The notes under the pieces: model-generated
What the model was told of the DNA's origin: nothing
Databases searched by the model: none
The model's input: only the letters and a program-made list of their open reading frames with translations
NCBI RefSeq assembly: GCF_000282315.2
Contig: NZ_AKJN02000006.1
Span: forward strand, 1,798,001-1,862,000
Length of the DNA stretch: 64,000 nucleotides
Source: Pseudomonas sp. GM41(2012)
GTDB taxonomy: Bacteria > Pseudomonadota > Gammaproteobacteria > Pseudomonadales > Pseudomonadaceae
Direction: 5' to 3'
Shown: in pieces, positions 41,506-51,269 of the stretch
How positions within the stretch are numbered: the first letter of the stretch is position 1
Layout of the letters: the number at the start of each line of letters is the position of its first letter
Position numbers and translations under genes: made by a program

Positions 41506-43356
41506 ATGGCCGCACCCGCCTTGCCGCTCTCCCACGACGCCATCATCCAGGACTCCTGGTCCCGATGCCGCGCGTTCGGCCTCAATCATCAGAGCGCCCC
41601 GGCGTTCGATCAGTTGCCGGCCGAGGGCATTGCGCAATTGCTGGAGAGCCAGCACTCACTGGTGCAAACCACTCACCAGGAAGTCCTGCCGTATTACGAG
41701 AACATCCTCAGCAACTCCAACTGCCTGATCATGCTCGCCGACAATCAGGGCCAGGTGCTGACGTCCTGGGGCACCCAGCGTTTTATCGAGCCGAGCCTGA
41801 CCCGCGGTTTCAGCGCCGGTGCCAGCTGGATGGAGCGTTGCAGCGGCACCAATGCGATCGGCACCGCGCTGGCCTGCGAGCAGGCGGTGCACATCGAGCA
41901 CGATGAACACTTCCTCAAGGCCAACCGTTTCATGACCGGTTCCGCCGCACCGATTTTCGATGCCGAACGCAAGGTCATCGCGGTGCTGGATGTGTCCAGC
42001 GACAGCTACCTGCCGCCGTCCCACACGCTCGGCATGGTCAAGATGATGAGTCAGACCGTGGAAAACCGGCTGATCCTCAACCTGTTCCATGGCCAGCATT
42101 TCCAGCTGACCTTCAACACCGGGCTGAACAACCTCGACAGCCAATGGGCCGGGCTGCTGATCTTCGATGAAACCGGCCAGGTGCTGTCGGCCAACCGCAG
42201 GGCTGACAATCTGCTGGGCATCAGTCTGTCGCGGGTCAGTGTCGAAAGCCTGTTCAAGGTCTCGCTGCTGGAGTTGTTGAACCAGCCGGACGGCCTGCCC
42301 TTCGCCTTGCAAACCTCAGGGCGCAACCGCTTCCAGTGCCTGTTGAAGCGGCCGAAACAGGCAGTGATTCAGGCGCGGCAATTTTCTGAAACAAAGAGCA
42401 CTGAACTCACGGCGCCAGCAACCGCCGCGATCAGCCTCAATACCCTGCATTTTGGTGACAGCCGCGTGGAAAAAGCCGTGCGCCAGGCCGAGCGGTTGCT
42501 GGAAAAAGACATTCCGCTGTTGATCCACGGCGAAACCGGGGTCGGCAAGGAAGTCTTCGTCAAAGCCCTGCATCACGCCAGTTCGCGCAACAAACAACCG
42601 TTCATTGCCGTCAACTGTGCAGCGATCCCCGCCGAACTGGTGGAGTCTGAGCTGTTTGGCTACGAGAAAGGTGCGTTCACCGGTGCCAACCAGAAAGGCA
42701 GCATCGGGCTGATCCGCAAGGCCGACAAAGGCACCCTGTTCCTTGATGAAATCGGCGATATGCCGTTGCCGACTCAGGCTCGACTGCTGCGAGTGTTGCA
42801 GGAGCGTTGCGTGCAACCGGTGGGCAGCAGCGAGCTGTTCCAGGTGGATATACGGATTATTTCGGCAACCAACCGCTCGTTGCGCGAACAGGTTCAGTTG
42901 GGGCGGTTTCGTGAGGATTTGTATTACCGGATTGGTGGTTTGACCCTGGAACTGCCACCGTTAAGAGAACGCAGTGATAAAGAGGCCTTGTTCAAACGTC
43001 TGTGGGAACAGCACCGCGAACCGAGCCAATGGGCCGGTTTGAGCAGAGAGGTAGTGGAGTTGTTCGGGCGCCATCCGTGGCCGGGGAATTTGCGCCAGGT
43101 CAGCAGCGTGATGCAGGTAGCGCTGGCCATGGCCGAGGAACAACCCGTGCGGCCGGAGCACTTGCCGGATGATTTTTTTGTCGATCTGGAGATGGAGCCG
43201 GTGGATTCGCCGGAGCCGTTGGCGGTGGATTTGAATGATGCCGAGGAATTGAATCGGCAGTTGCAGGCGGCTGGGGGGAATATTTCGCATCTGGCTCGGC
43301 GCCTTGGGGTTAGCCGGAATACCCTTTACAAGCGGTTGCGCCAGTCGGAAAGCTGA
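41506..43356 (+). CDS. AcoR-type sigma-54-dependent activator
   Basis: Enhancer-binding protein of 616 residues from the family that includes AcoR (acetoin/glycerol metabolism regulator). Residues about 60-190 form a GAF sensor domain (SNCLIMLADNQG, then SWMERCSGTNAIGTAL), about 210-280 a PAS-like segment, and 310-545 the AAA+ motor with Walker A GETGVGKE (342-349), sigma-54 contact loop GAFTGA (389-394), and Walker B LFLDEI (411-416). A Fis-type helix-turn-helix (NISHLARRLGVSRNTLYKRL) closes the protein. It is divergent from the ABC importer operon, whose promoter carries matching sigma-54 elements, so it most likely activates that operon in response to a small ligand bound by the GAF domain. 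Confidence 0.93.
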   Translation: MAAPALPLSHDAIIQDSWSRCRAFGLNHQSAPAFDQLPAEGIAQLLESQHSLVQTTHQEVLPYYENILSNSNCLIMLADNQGQVLTSWGTQRFIEPSLTRGFSAGASWMERCSGTNAIGTALACEQAVHIEHDEHFLKANRFMTGSAAPIFDAERKVIAVLDVSSDSYLPPSHTLGMVKMMSQTVENRLILNLFHGQHFQLTFNTGLNNLDSQWAGLLIFDETGQVLSANRRADNLLGISLSRVSVESLFKVSLLELLNQPDGLPFALQTSGRNRFQCLLKRPKQAVIQARQFSETKSTELTAPATAAISLNTLHFGDSRVEKAVRQAERLLEKDIPLLIHGETGVGKEVFVKALHHASSRNKQPFIAVNCAAIPAELVESELFGYEKGAFTGANQKGSIGLIRKADKGTLFLDEIGDMPLPTQARLLRVLQERCVQPVGSSELFQVDIRIISATNRSLREQVQLGRFREDLYYRIGGLTLELPPLRERSDKEALFKRLWEQHREPSQWAGLSREVVELFGRHPWPGNLRQVSSVMQVALAMAEEQPVRPEHLPDDFFVDLEMEPVDSPEPLAVDLNDAEELNRQLQAAGGNISHLARRLGVSRNTLYKRLRQSES

Positions 43357-43370
43357 CTGCTGCGCAGTCA

Positions 43371-43459
43371 ATCGCGGGCAAGCCTTGCTCCTACGGGATT
43401 GCGCCGTACACAAGTTCAGCGAACGACGCTATCCCGTAGGAGCAAGGCTTGCCCGCGAT
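43371..43459. repeat. REP pair, GTAGGAGCAAGGCTTGCCCGCGAT subtype
   Basis: Arms of about 29 bases (ATCGCGGGCAAGCCTTGCTC and its complement, including GGGAT/ATCCC) surround about 31 bases. It is the same subtype as 18755-18847. Confidence 0.88.
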
Positions 43460-43496
43460 GGCGTTAGCCGAGGCACCGCTGCACTTGAGCCCTCCT

Positions 43497-43530
43497 AAAA
43501 AACAAAAACCCGCACAAGGCGGGTTTTGTT
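43497..43530 (-). terminator. Terminator of cysS
   Basis: AACAAAACCCGC and GCGGGTTTTTGTT pair on the minus strand around a five-base loop, followed by T residues, about 18 bases after the cysS stop. Confidence 0.88.
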
Positions 43531-43547
43531 TGTAGCAAACGCAGCAA

Positions 43548-44930
43548 TCAGTCAGCCAGACGCCAGGTCGTGCCGCCCTTGCCGTCTTCCAGCACCACGC
43601 CCATCGCGGTGAGCTGGTCGCGGATACGGTCGGACTCGGCCCAGTCTTTACCAGCACGAGCCGCCAGACGCGCGGCAATCAGCGCATCAACTTCAGCCGC
43701 ATCAACCCGCCCTTCGGCGCCGGCCTGCAGGAAGTCATCAGCCTCAAGCTGCAACACACCCAGCACGCTCGCCAATTCTTTCAAACGAGCCGCCAGACCG
43801 GCCGCGGCATTGAGATCGCTCTCGCGCAGACGGTTGATCTCGCGGACCATCTCGAACAGCACCGCACAGGCTTCCGGCGTGCCGAAGTCGTCGTTCATCA
43901 CCTGGGTGAAACGCTCGACAAAGGCTTCGCCGCCAGCAGGCGCCACGCTCGGCAGGCCTTTCAACGCGTGGTAGAAACGCTCGAGTGCGCCCTTGGCGTC
44001 CTTGAGGTTGTCTTCCGAGTAGTTGATCGCGCTGCGGTAGTGGCTCGACACCAGCAGGTAACGCACGACTTCCGGGTGGTACTTTTCCAGCACGTCGCGA
44101 ATGGTGAAGAAGTTGTTCAAGGACTTGGACATCTTCTCGCCATTGATGCGAATCATGCCGCAATGCATCCACGCGTTGGCGTAGGTCTTGCCGGTGGCCG
44201 CTTCGCTCTGGGCGATTTCGTTTTCGTGGTGCGGGAACTCGAGGTCGCTGCCGCCGCCATGAATATCGAAGGTCTCACCGAGGCAGCAGGTGGACATCAC
44301 CGAGCACTCGATGTGCCAGCCCGGACGACCGTCGCCCCAAGGCGATGGCCAGCTTGGCTCGCCCGGCTTGGCGCCCTTCCACAGCACGAAGTCCAGCGGG
44401 TCCTGTTTCGACTCGTCGACTTCGATCCGCGCACCGATGCGCAGGTCTTCGATTTTCTTGCGCGACAGCTTGCCGTAGCCCATGAACTTGGCGACGCGGT
44501 AGTACACGTCGCCATTGCCCGGGGCGTAGGCGTAACCCTTGTCGATCAGGGTCTGGATCATGGTCTGCATGCCAGCGATGTGATCGGTGGCCCGCGGTTC
44601 CATGTCCGGCTTGAGGATATTGAGGCGCGCCTCGTCCTCGTGCATCGCCGTGATCATGCGCTCGGTCAGCACGTCGAACGGCTCGCCGTTCTCCTTGGCC
44701 CGATTGATGATCTTGTCTTCAATGTCGGTGATGTTGCGCACATACGTCAGGTTATAACCGCTGAAACGCAACCAGCGGGTCACCAGGTCGAACGCGACCA
44801 TGCTGCGGCCGTGGCCAATGTGGCAGTAGTCGTACACGGTCATCCCGCAGACGTACATGCGCACATTGTTGCCATCCAGCGGCTTGAAAACTTCTTTGCT
44901 CTTGGTGAGCGTGTTGTAGATCGTAAGCAC
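43548..44930 (-). CDS. cysS: Cysteinyl-tRNA synthetase
   Basis: Class I aminoacyl-tRNA synthetase of 460 residues, the P. aeruginosa length. The ATP-site motifs are HIGHGRSM and KMSKS ([10 protein letters not shown]); zinc/substrate ligands include the cysteine of [11 protein letters not shown] and the PHHENE segment. The start is GTG 44930 (reading M/V-LTIYNTL), because the family starts there and AGG lies eight bases upstream; an ATG at 44951 is in frame but gives unconserved residues. It lies 39 bases downstream of glnS on the same strand and ends at a terminator. Confidence 0.98.
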   Translation of the reverse strand: MLTIYNTLTKSKEVFKPLDGNNVRMYVCGMTVYDYCHIGHGRSMVAFDLVTRWLRFSGYNLTYVRNITDIEDKIINRAKENGEPFDVLTERMITAMHEDEARLNILKPDMEPRATDHIAGMQTMIQTLIDKGYAYAPGNGDVYYRVAKFMGYGKLSRKKIEDLRIGARIEVDESKQDPLDFVLWKGAKPGEPSWPSPWGDGRPGWHIECSVMSTCCLGETFDIHGGGSDLEFPHHENEIAQSEAATGKTYANAWMHCGMIRINGEKMSKSLNNFFTIRDVLEKYHPEVVRYLLVSSHYRSAINYSEDNLKDAKGALERFYHALKGLPSVAPAGGEAFVERFTQVMNDDFGTPEACAVLFEMVREINRLRESDLNAAAGLAARLKELASVLGVLQLEADDFLQAGAEGRVDAAEVDALIAARLAARAGKDWAESDRIRDQLTAMGVVLEDGKGGTTWRLAD

Positions 44931-44969
44931 TTTATGTTGCCTATTTATCAAGGCCGGTCAGGCCTGTAA

Positions 44970-46667
44970 TCACTGGCCCCACGAATCACGCAAGGTCACG
45001 GTACGGTTGAATACCGGAGCACCTGGTTTCGAGTCCTTGATATCCGCGACGAAGTAACCTTCGCGCTCGAACTGGAAACGGTCTTCCGGCTGTGCATTGC
45101 CCAGCGAAGGCTCAGCACGACAACCGGTAAGGACTTGCAGCGAGTCAGGGTTGATGTTGTCCAGGAAACTGGCGCTGTCTTCGGCCTTCTCAGGGTTGGC
45201 CGAGCGGAACAGGCGATCGTACAGACGCACTTCGCATTCGACGCTGGCCGCAGCCGGCACCCAGTGAACCACGCCTTTGACCTTGCGGCCTTCAGGGTTT
45301 TTGCCCAATGTTTCCGGGTCGTAGGAGCAACGCAGTTCGACGATGTTGCCATCGGCGTCCTTGATCGCTTCGTCGGCACGGATCACGTAGCTGCCGCGCA
45401 GACGCACTTCGCCGGCCGGTTCCAGGCGTTTGTAGCCTTTTGGCGGCTCTTCCATGAAATCTTCACGGTCGATGTAGATCTCACGGGCGAACGGCAGGAC
45501 GCGCACGCCCATGTCTTCTTTCGGGTGGCACGCCAGTTCGAGGTTCTCGACCTGGCCTTCCGGGTAGTTGGTGATCACGACTTTCAGCGGACGCAGCACG
45601 CACATGGCACGCGGGGCGCTGTGGTCGAGGTCGTCACGGATGCTGAATTCGAGCATGCCGAAGTCGACCACGCCGTCGGAACGGTTGGTGCCGATCATTT
45701 CGCAGAAGTTGCGGATCGATTTCGGCGTGTAACCACGGCGGCGGAAGCCGGACAGCGTGGACATGCGTGGATCGTCCCAGCCATGAACGTGCTTTTCATC
45801 GACCAGTTGCTTGAGCTTGCGCTTGCTGGTGATCGTGTAGTTCAGGTTCAGACGGCTGAATTCGTACTGACGCGGTTGCGCCGGCACGGGCAGGTTCTCG
45901 AGGAACCACTCGTACAGCGGACGATGGCTTTCGAACTCCAGGGTGCAGATCGAGTGGGTGATGCCTTCGATGGCGTCCGACTGACCGTGGGTGAAGTCGT
46001 AGTTCGGGTAGATGCACCACTTGTCGCCGGTCTGGTGGTGGTGAGCGTGACGGATGCGATACATGATCGGGTCGCGCAGGTTCATGTTCGGCGAAGCCAT
46101 GTCGATCTTGGCCCGCAGCACGCGTGCGCCGTCCTTGAATTCACCGGCCTTCATGCGGGCGAACCAGTCCAGGTTCTCTTCCACGGAGCGATCGCGGAAC
46201 GGGCTGTTCTTGCCCGGCTCGGTCAGCGTGCCGCGATATTCCCTGGCCTGTTCAGGGCTCAGGTCATCGACGTAGGCCTTGCCGGCCTTGATCAGTTCAA
46301 CGGCCCAATCGTGCAACTGGTCGAAATACTGCGAGGCGTAGCGCACTTCACCGGACCATTCGAAGCCCAGCCATTTGACGTCGCTTTCGATCGCGTCGAT
46401 GTATTCCTGGTCTTCCTTGGCCGGGTTGGTGTCGTCGAAACGCAGGTGCGTGACGCCGCCAAATTCCTGGGCCAGGCCGAAGTTCACGCAAATCGACTTG
46501 GCGTGACCGATGTGCAGGTAGCCGTTGGGCTCAGGCGGGAAACGGGTGACGATCTGCGTGTGCTTACCCGAGTCCAGGTCCGCCTGGATGATCGGGCGCA
46601 GGAAATTGACCGGCACGGCAGGGCCGGTCTTGGAATTCGAGGTAGGGTCGACAGTGGGCTTGCTCAT
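44970..46667 (-). CDS. glnS: Glutaminyl-tRNA synthetase
   Basis: Class Ic aminoacyl-tRNA synthetase of 565 residues. HIGH appears in [15 protein letters not shown], and the second ATP motif as [11 protein letters not shown] in place of the usual xMSKR. The tRNA-discriminating segments FDDTNPAKE and [17 protein letters not shown] are intact, and the C-terminal anticodon-binding barrels are complete. ATG 46667 follows AAGGA by five bases; about 40 upstream in-frame codons are not part of the protein. It forms a probable glnS-cysS operon, divergent from ppiB. Confidence 0.98.
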   Translation of the reverse strand: MSKPTVDPTSNSKTGPAVPVNFLRPIIQADLDSGKHTQIVTRFPPEPNGYLHIGHAKSICVNFGLAQEFGGVTHLRFDDTNPAKEDQEYIDAIESDVKWLGFEWSGEVRYASQYFDQLHDWAVELIKAGKAYVDDLSPEQAREYRGTLTEPGKNSPFRDRSVEENLDWFARMKAGEFKDGARVLRAKIDMASPNMNLRDPIMYRIRHAHHHQTGDKWCIYPNYDFTHGQSDAIEGITHSICTLEFESHRPLYEWFLENLPVPAQPRQYEFSRLNLNYTITSKRKLKQLVDEKHVHGWDDPRMSTLSGFRRRGYTPKSIRNFCEMIGTNRSDGVVDFGMLEFSIRDDLDHSAPRAMCVLRPLKVVITNYPEGQVENLELACHPKEDMGVRVLPFAREIYIDREDFMEEPPKGYKRLEPAGEVRLRGSYVIRADEAIKDADGNIVELRCSYDPETLGKNPEGRKVKGVVHWVPAAASVECEVRLYDRLFRSANPEKAEDSASFLDNINPDSLQVLTGCRAEPSLGNAQPEDRFQFEREGYFVADIKDSKPGAPVFNRTVTLRDSWGQ

Positions 46668-46927
46668 AGGATCCTTGAACGTACAAGTGCGCGGCCAGTT
46701 GGCCAAATCAAAGCGGCGGTTAAAACAAAGGGGCTTATCATAGCCGATGCCGTCAAGTCGCTGACAGAGCAGGCCCGAAAACGGCTGCATTTAATCGGAT
46801 GCAAATGAAAAACAGCCTCGAAATTCGCGCCCGGCACGCTAAACTGCGCACCTTGGCCGAATTTGGCCGGACCGGTTGAGGGCTTCAACGCCCCGAAACC
46901 CACGAATTATTAGAATGAGTACCGATC

Positions 46928-47431
46928 ATGACCCAAGTCAAACTGACCACCAACCATGGCGACATCGTCCTGGAACTGAACGCTGAGAAAGCCCCGATCA
47001 CCGTGGCCAACTTCATCGAGTACGTCAAAGCCGGTCACTACGAAAACACTGTTTTCCACCGCGTCATCGGTAACTTCATGATCCAGGGCGGCGGTTTCGA
47101 GCCAGGCATGAAAGAAAAGAAAGACAAGCGCCCAAGCATCCAGAACGAAGCCGACAACGGCCTGCCGAACGAGAAGTACACCGTTGCCATGGCCCGCACC
47201 ATGGAGCCGCATTCGGCTTCCGCCCAGTTCTTCATCAACGTGGCTGACAACAGCTTCCTGAACCACAGCGCCAAGACCACTCAGGGCTGGGGTTACGCCG
47301 TGTTCGCCAAGGTCGTTGAAGGCACCGACGTGGTCGACAAGATCAAAGGTGTTTCCACCACCATGAAGTCCGGCCACCAGGACGTACCAGCAGAAGACGT
47401 GATCATCGAGAAAGCCGAGATCATTGAGTGA
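46928..47431 (+). CDS. ppiB: Peptidyl-prolyl cis-trans isomerase B (cyclophilin)
   Basis: Cytosolic cyclophilin of 167 residues, without a signal peptide. The catalytic arginine segment [14 protein letters not shown], the [19 protein letters not shown] core and the [11 protein letters not shown] strand are complete. It accelerates proline isomerisation during folding. The TGA overlaps the GTG start of lpxH, and cysS-ppiB-lpxH neighbourhood is also the E. coli arrangement. Confidence 0.97.
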   Translation: MTQVKLTTNHGDIVLELNAEKAPITVANFIEYVKAGHYENTVFHRVIGNFMIQGGGFEPGMKEKKDKRPSIQNEADNGLPNEKYTVAMARTMEPHSASAQFFINVADNSFLNHSAKTTQGWGYAVFAKVVEGTDVVDKIKGVSTTMKSGHQDVPAEDVIIEKAEIIE

Positions 47432-48174
47432 TACTGCTGATTTCAGACTTGCATCTGGAAGAGGAGCGCCCGGACATCAGCCGGGCGTTTCTGGATTTGC
47501 TCGCCGGACGCGCCCGCTCGGCGAGTGCGTTGTACATCCTGGGCGACTTTTTCGAGGCGTGGGTTGGCGACGATGCCATGACGCCGTTCCAGCGTTCCAT
47601 CTGCCAGGCCCTGCGCGAACTCAGCGACAGCGGCACGGCCATTTTTCTGATGCACGGCAATCGCGACTTCATGCTCGGCCAGGCCTTCTGTAAACAGGCC
47701 GGTTGTACGTTGCTGAAGGATCCGAGTGTCGTGCAGTTTTACGGTGAGCCGGTGCTATTGATGCACGGCGACAGCCTCTGCACCCGCGACGAAGCCTATA
47801 TGAAGCTGCGTCGCTATCTGCGTAATCCGGTCACCCTGTTCATCCTGCGGCACTTGCCTTTGCAGACTCGCCATAAACTGGCGCGCAAGTTGCGCAGTGA
47901 AAGCCGTGCGCAGACGCGGATGAAGGCCAATGACATTGTTGATGTCACGCCGGAAGAAGTGCCGCGGATCATGCAGGAATATGGCGTGAAGACCTTGATC
48001 CATGGGCACACCCATCGCCCGGCCATTCACAAGTTGCAGATTGGCGAGCAGGCGGCCAAACGGATTGTGTTGGGGGATTGGGATCGTCAGGGCTGGGCGT
48101 TGCAGGTGGATGAGCAAGGGTTTGCGCTGGCGCCGTTCGACTTCGCCCCGCCGCTGGGTTTATCGAATGGCTGA
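47428..48174 (+). CDS. lpxH: UDP-2,3-diacylglucosamine diphosphatase
   Basis: Membrane-peripheral calcineurin-type phosphoesterase of lipid A synthesis; cleaves UDP-2,3-diacylglucosamine to lipid X and UMP. The 248-residue protein has all metal motifs: D7 and H9 (ISDLHL), D40 ([11 protein letters not shown]), N78 (HGNRD), the HGD segment and HGHTHRP. The start is GTG 47428, overlapping the ppiB stop as GTGA, since no ATG in the frame would preserve the SDLHL start. A long inverted repeat follows. Confidence 0.97.
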   Translation: MILLISDLHLEEERPDISRAFLDLLAGRARSASALYILGDFFEAWVGDDAMTPFQRSICQALRELSDSGTAIFLMHGNRDFMLGQAFCKQAGCTLLKDPSVVQFYGEPVLLMHGDSLCTRDEAYMKLRRYLRNPVTLFILRHLPLQTRHKLARKLRSESRAQTRMKANDIVDVTPEEVPRIMQEYGVKTLIHGHTHRPAIHKLQIGEQAAKRIVLGDWDRQGWALQVDEQGFALAPFDFAPPLGLSNG

Positions 48175-48180
48175 AAACCA

Positions 48181-48338
48181 CCCCTCACCCTAACCCTCTC
48201 CCCAAGGGGCGAGGGGACTGACCGAGGTGTTCTTGGATTTACATCGACCTGAAAAATCGAGTCGAACTCAGGTTTGAAAAGCATGGAGATCGGCTCCCTT
48301 TCCCCTCTCCCCCGTGGGGAGAGGGCTGGGGTGAGGGG
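48181..48338. repeat. Long inverted repeat of CCCTCACCCTAACCCTCTCCC type
   Basis: The left arm begins CCCCTCACCCTAACCCTCTC and the right arm ends GAGAGGGCTGGGGTGAGGGG. About 110 bases lie between the arms. It lies between the convergent lpxH and MFS genes and may act as a terminator or as a REP-like element. Confidence 0.8.
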
Positions 48339-48357
48339 TCGATCTCAAGCCGTACCC

Positions 48358-49887
48358 TCAATGCCCTGACGCTGCCGGCCCCGCTTTAGCCGCAAACGGC
48401 GGTTTCGCCAGCCACACCAGCACAATCAAGCCCATGAATGCCCAACCCAGCAACGTGAAGTAATCCACGGTGGAGAGCATGTACGCCTGACTGGTCAGCA
48501 CATGATCCAGCTGCGCATACGCCGGGTTGCTCGCCCCGCCCAGGCTGTTCAACGCCTCGCGGGTCGCCGGCTCATAGGTGCTGATGCTTTCGCTCATGTA
48601 GGCGTGGTGCTGATCGGCCCGGCGAATCCAGATCCAGGTCGTCAGCGACGCCGCAAAACTACCGCCCAGTGTCCGCAGGAACGTCGCCAGGCCTGCGCCG
48701 TCGGCGATCTGGCTCGGTGGCAGGTCCGACATCAGAATGCTCAAGGTCGGCATGAAGAACAGTGCCACGCCAATCCCCATGAACAGCTGCACTAGGGCGA
48801 TGTGCTGGAAGTCCACTTCGTTGGTAAACCCGGCACGCATAAAGCAACTCAGGCCAATCGCCAGGAACGCCAGGCCGGCCAGCAGCCGCAGGTCGAACTT
48901 GTGCGCGTACTTGCCGACAAACGGCGACATCAGCACCGGCAGAATCCCGATCGGCGCCACCGCCAGCCCCGCCCAGGTCGCCGTGTAACCCATCTGGGTT
49001 TGCAGCCATTGCGGCAGAATCAGGTTGATCCCGAAGAACCCAGCGTAACCCAACACCAGCACGATGGTGCCGATGCGGAAGTTGCGGTAAGCGAACAGCC
49101 GCAGGTTGACCACCGGGTGCTTGTCGGTCATTTCCCAGATCACGAACACCGCCAGCGCTATCACTGAAATGGCCGCGCCGACGAGGATGAAGTTCGACTC
49201 GAACCAATCCAGGTCGTTACCCTTGTCGAGAATCACCTGCAACGCGCCGACGCCAATGATCAGTGTGATCAAACCGACGTAATCCATCGGCTGGTAGCTG
49301 GTTTCCACCGGTCGCGCCTTGAGTTGCTGGCGCACCACCATCACCGCGAAAACACCAATGGGCACGTTGATAAAGAAGATCCACGGCCAGCTATAGCTGT
49401 CGGTAATCCAGCCGCCAAGGATCGGGCCGGCAATCGGCGCCACCACCGTGACCATCGCCAGCAACGCCAGGGCCATGCCACGCCTGGCCGGCGGATAGAC
49501 GGCAATCAGCAGCGTTTGAGTCATTGGGTACAGGGGACCTGCCACCAGACCTTGAAGCACCCGAAAGCCAATCAGCTCCGGCATCGAGGTCGAAATACCA
49601 CAGAGAAACGAGGCCAATACGAACAGAATCGTCGCCCAGAGAAACAGCTTCACCTCGCCGAAGCGCCGGCTGAGCCAACCGGTCAGCGGCAGCGCGATCG
49701 CGTTGCTCACGGCGAACGAGGTAATCACCCAAGTGCCCTGCTCCGAACTCACGCCGAGGTTGCCGGAAATCGTCGGCAGCGCCACGTTGGCGATGGTGGT
49801 GTCGAGTACTTGCATGAAGGTCGCCAGCGACAGGCCAATGGTGCTGAGCAGCAGGCTGGGCGGCGTGAAAGACGCGTTATTGCTCAT
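48358..49887 (-). CDS. emrB: DHA2-family MFS multidrug efflux pump, EmrB-like
   Basis: Inner-membrane drug:proton antiporter of 509 residues with about 14 helices, the DHA2/EmrB count. Landmarks are LDTTIANVALPTISGNLGVS in helix 1 (motif D1), WLSRRFGEVKLF (motif A), and GPILGGWITDSYSWPWIFFI (motif C). It works with the adaptor EmrA and the outer membrane channel encoded by the next two genes upstream. ATG 49887 follows AAGGA. Last gene of marR-oprM-like-emrA-emrB. The substrates cannot be told from sequence. The symbol is by family and context. Confidence 0.92.
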   Translation of the reverse strand: MSNNASFTPPSLLLSTIGLSLATFMQVLDTTIANVALPTISGNLGVSSEQGTWVITSFAVSNAIALPLTGWLSRRFGEVKLFLWATILFVLASFLCGISTSMPELIGFRVLQGLVAGPLYPMTQTLLIAVYPPARRGMALALLAMVTVVAPIAGPILGGWITDSYSWPWIFFINVPIGVFAVMVVRQQLKARPVETSYQPMDYVGLITLIIGVGALQVILDKGNDLDWFESNFILVGAAISVIALAVFVIWEMTDKHPVVNLRLFAYRNFRIGTIVLVLGYAGFFGINLILPQWLQTQMGYTATWAGLAVAPIGILPVLMSPFVGKYAHKFDLRLLAGLAFLAIGLSCFMRAGFTNEVDFQHIALVQLFMGIGVALFFMPTLSILMSDLPPSQIADGAGLATFLRTLGGSFAASLTTWIWIRRADQHHAYMSESISTYEPATREALNSLGGASNPAYAQLDHVLTSQAYMLSTVDYFTLLGWAFMGLIVLVWLAKPPFAAKAGPAASGH

Positions 49888-49942
49888 CGCGAATCCTTTG
49901 AAACCTGATTGGCGCTGCGCCTGTTACAGACGCAGCTTCCTT

Positions 49943-50032
49943 TGTGGGAGTGAGCCTGCTCGCGATGGCGGATTAACATTCAACATCTTTGTTGATTGAT
50001 CCACCGCTATCGCGAGCAGGCTCACTCCCACA
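49943..50032. repeat. REP pair, GTGGGAGTGAGCCTGCTCGCGAT subtype
   Basis: Inverted arms of about 24 bases (TGTGGGAGTGAGCCTGCTCG and its complement) surround about 43 bases. It lies between emrB and emrA inside the operon, and the same subtype recurs at 53335-53398. Confidence 0.88.
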
Positions 50033-50051
50033 GGGTCAGTGTGATGACTAA

Positions 50052-51254
50052 TCAGCGTTGAGCGGTTTTGCTGACCGCAGCGCTGTTGTCGTGGATCAAC
50101 TGAGTGATCATCGCGTCGGCCTCGGCCAACTGACGGTCGTAGACGTTGGTGCTGAACGAGGCCTTTTGCGGCGGCTGTTGCGCCAGCACCGGGCCGCTCT
50201 GGTCACGCAGGTTCACATCGACTTGAGTCGACAGGCCGACCCGCAACGGGTGCTTGGCCAGTTCTTCGGCGTTGATGTGAATCCGCACCGGCACCCGCTG
50301 GACGATCTTGATCCAGTTACCGGTGGCGTTCTGCGCCGGTAGCAAGGCAAACGCGCTGCCGGTACCGGCGCCGAGGCTGTCGATGGTGCCGCTGAACTTC
50401 ACGTCGCTGCCGTACAGGTCGGCTTCGATGTCCACAGGCTGCCCGATGCGCATGTCACGCAGCTGGGTTTCCTTGAAGTTGGCGTCGATCCACAGCTGAT
50501 CCAGCGGAATCACCGCCATCAATGCGGTGCCCGGCTGGACGCGTTGGCCCAGTTGTACCGAGCGCTTGGCCACGTAACCGGTCACCGGCGCGATCAAGGT
50601 GCTGCGGGAGTTGTTCAAGTAAGCCTGACGCAGTTGCGCGGCAGCGGACATCACGTCCGGGTGCGACGACACCACCGTGTCATCCACCAAAGCACTGGTG
50701 GTTTTCAGTTGCTGTTTGGCGTTGGCCAGGGCGTTTTGCGCCGAGGTCAGGTCGTCGCGAGCGTGAGACAGTTCTTCCTGGGAAATCGCCCCGCCAGCGG
50801 CGAGGTTTTTCCGGCGATTGAAGTTGTCCTGAGCCTTTTGCACTTCAGCCTGTTGCGCGTTGACCTGGGCTTTCATGCCGTCGACGTTGCTGTACAAGCC
50901 GCGAACCTGACGCACAGTGCGGGCCAGATTGGCCTGGGCACTTTGCAGGCCGACTTCGGCGTCGTTCGGGTCGAAATTGATCAGCACCTGACCTTCATGA
51001 ACCAGGTCGCCATCGTCGGCACCGATGCTGACCACGGTGCCGGTGACCAACGGAGTGATTTCCACCACATTGCCGTTCACATAGGCGTCGTCGGTGCTTT
51101 CGTTCCAGCGCCCGTAGAATTCGTGATAACCCCAGACGCCGACACCGGCGAGGATCACCACGATCGCGAGCACTACCAGCATGACTTTGCGTTTGCGCGA
51201 ATTGCTGGTGTCTTGTGTGTTGTCAGGGGTTGGTGTTGTTTCGGCAGTGGCCAT
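50052..51254 (-). CDS. emrA: Membrane fusion (adaptor) protein, EmrA-like
   Basis: Periplasmic adaptor of 400 residues anchored by one helix (about 24-44, VMLVVLAIVVILAGVGVWGY). The lipoyl halves are recognisable (VTGTVVSIGADDGDLVHEGQ and APVTGYVAKRSVQLGQRVQP), separated by a long alpha-helical hairpin (about 95-205), as in the HlyD/EmrA group. ATG 51254 has AAGG upstream. It joins the EmrB pump to the outer membrane channel; the pair of REP elements between it and emrB may lower expression of the pump. Confidence 0.92.
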   Translation of the reverse strand: MATAETTPTPDNTQDTSNSRKRKVMLVVLAIVVILAGVGVWGYHEFYGRWNESTDDAYVNGNVVEITPLVTGTVVSIGADDGDLVHEGQVLINFDPNDAEVGLQSAQANLARTVRQVRGLYSNVDGMKAQVNAQQAEVQKAQDNFNRRKNLAAGGAISQEELSHARDDLTSAQNALANAKQQLKTTSALVDDTVVSSHPDVMSAAAQLRQAYLNNSRSTLIAPVTGYVAKRSVQLGQRVQPGTALMAVIPLDQLWIDANFKETQLRDMRIGQPVDIEADLYGSDVKFSGTIDSLGAGTGSAFALLPAQNATGNWIKIVQRVPVRIHINAEELAKHPLRVGLSTQVDVNLRDQSGPVLAQQPPQKASFSTNVYDRQLAEADAMITQLIHDNSAAVSKTAQR

Positions 51255-51269
51255 GACAAATACCTTGAA

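Noticed and set aside
48181..48338. Attachment site or integron interpretation of the CCCTCACCC inverted repeat
   Set aside because: No integrase or tRNA gene is near, and similar sequences are common intergenic hairpins in pseudomonads.
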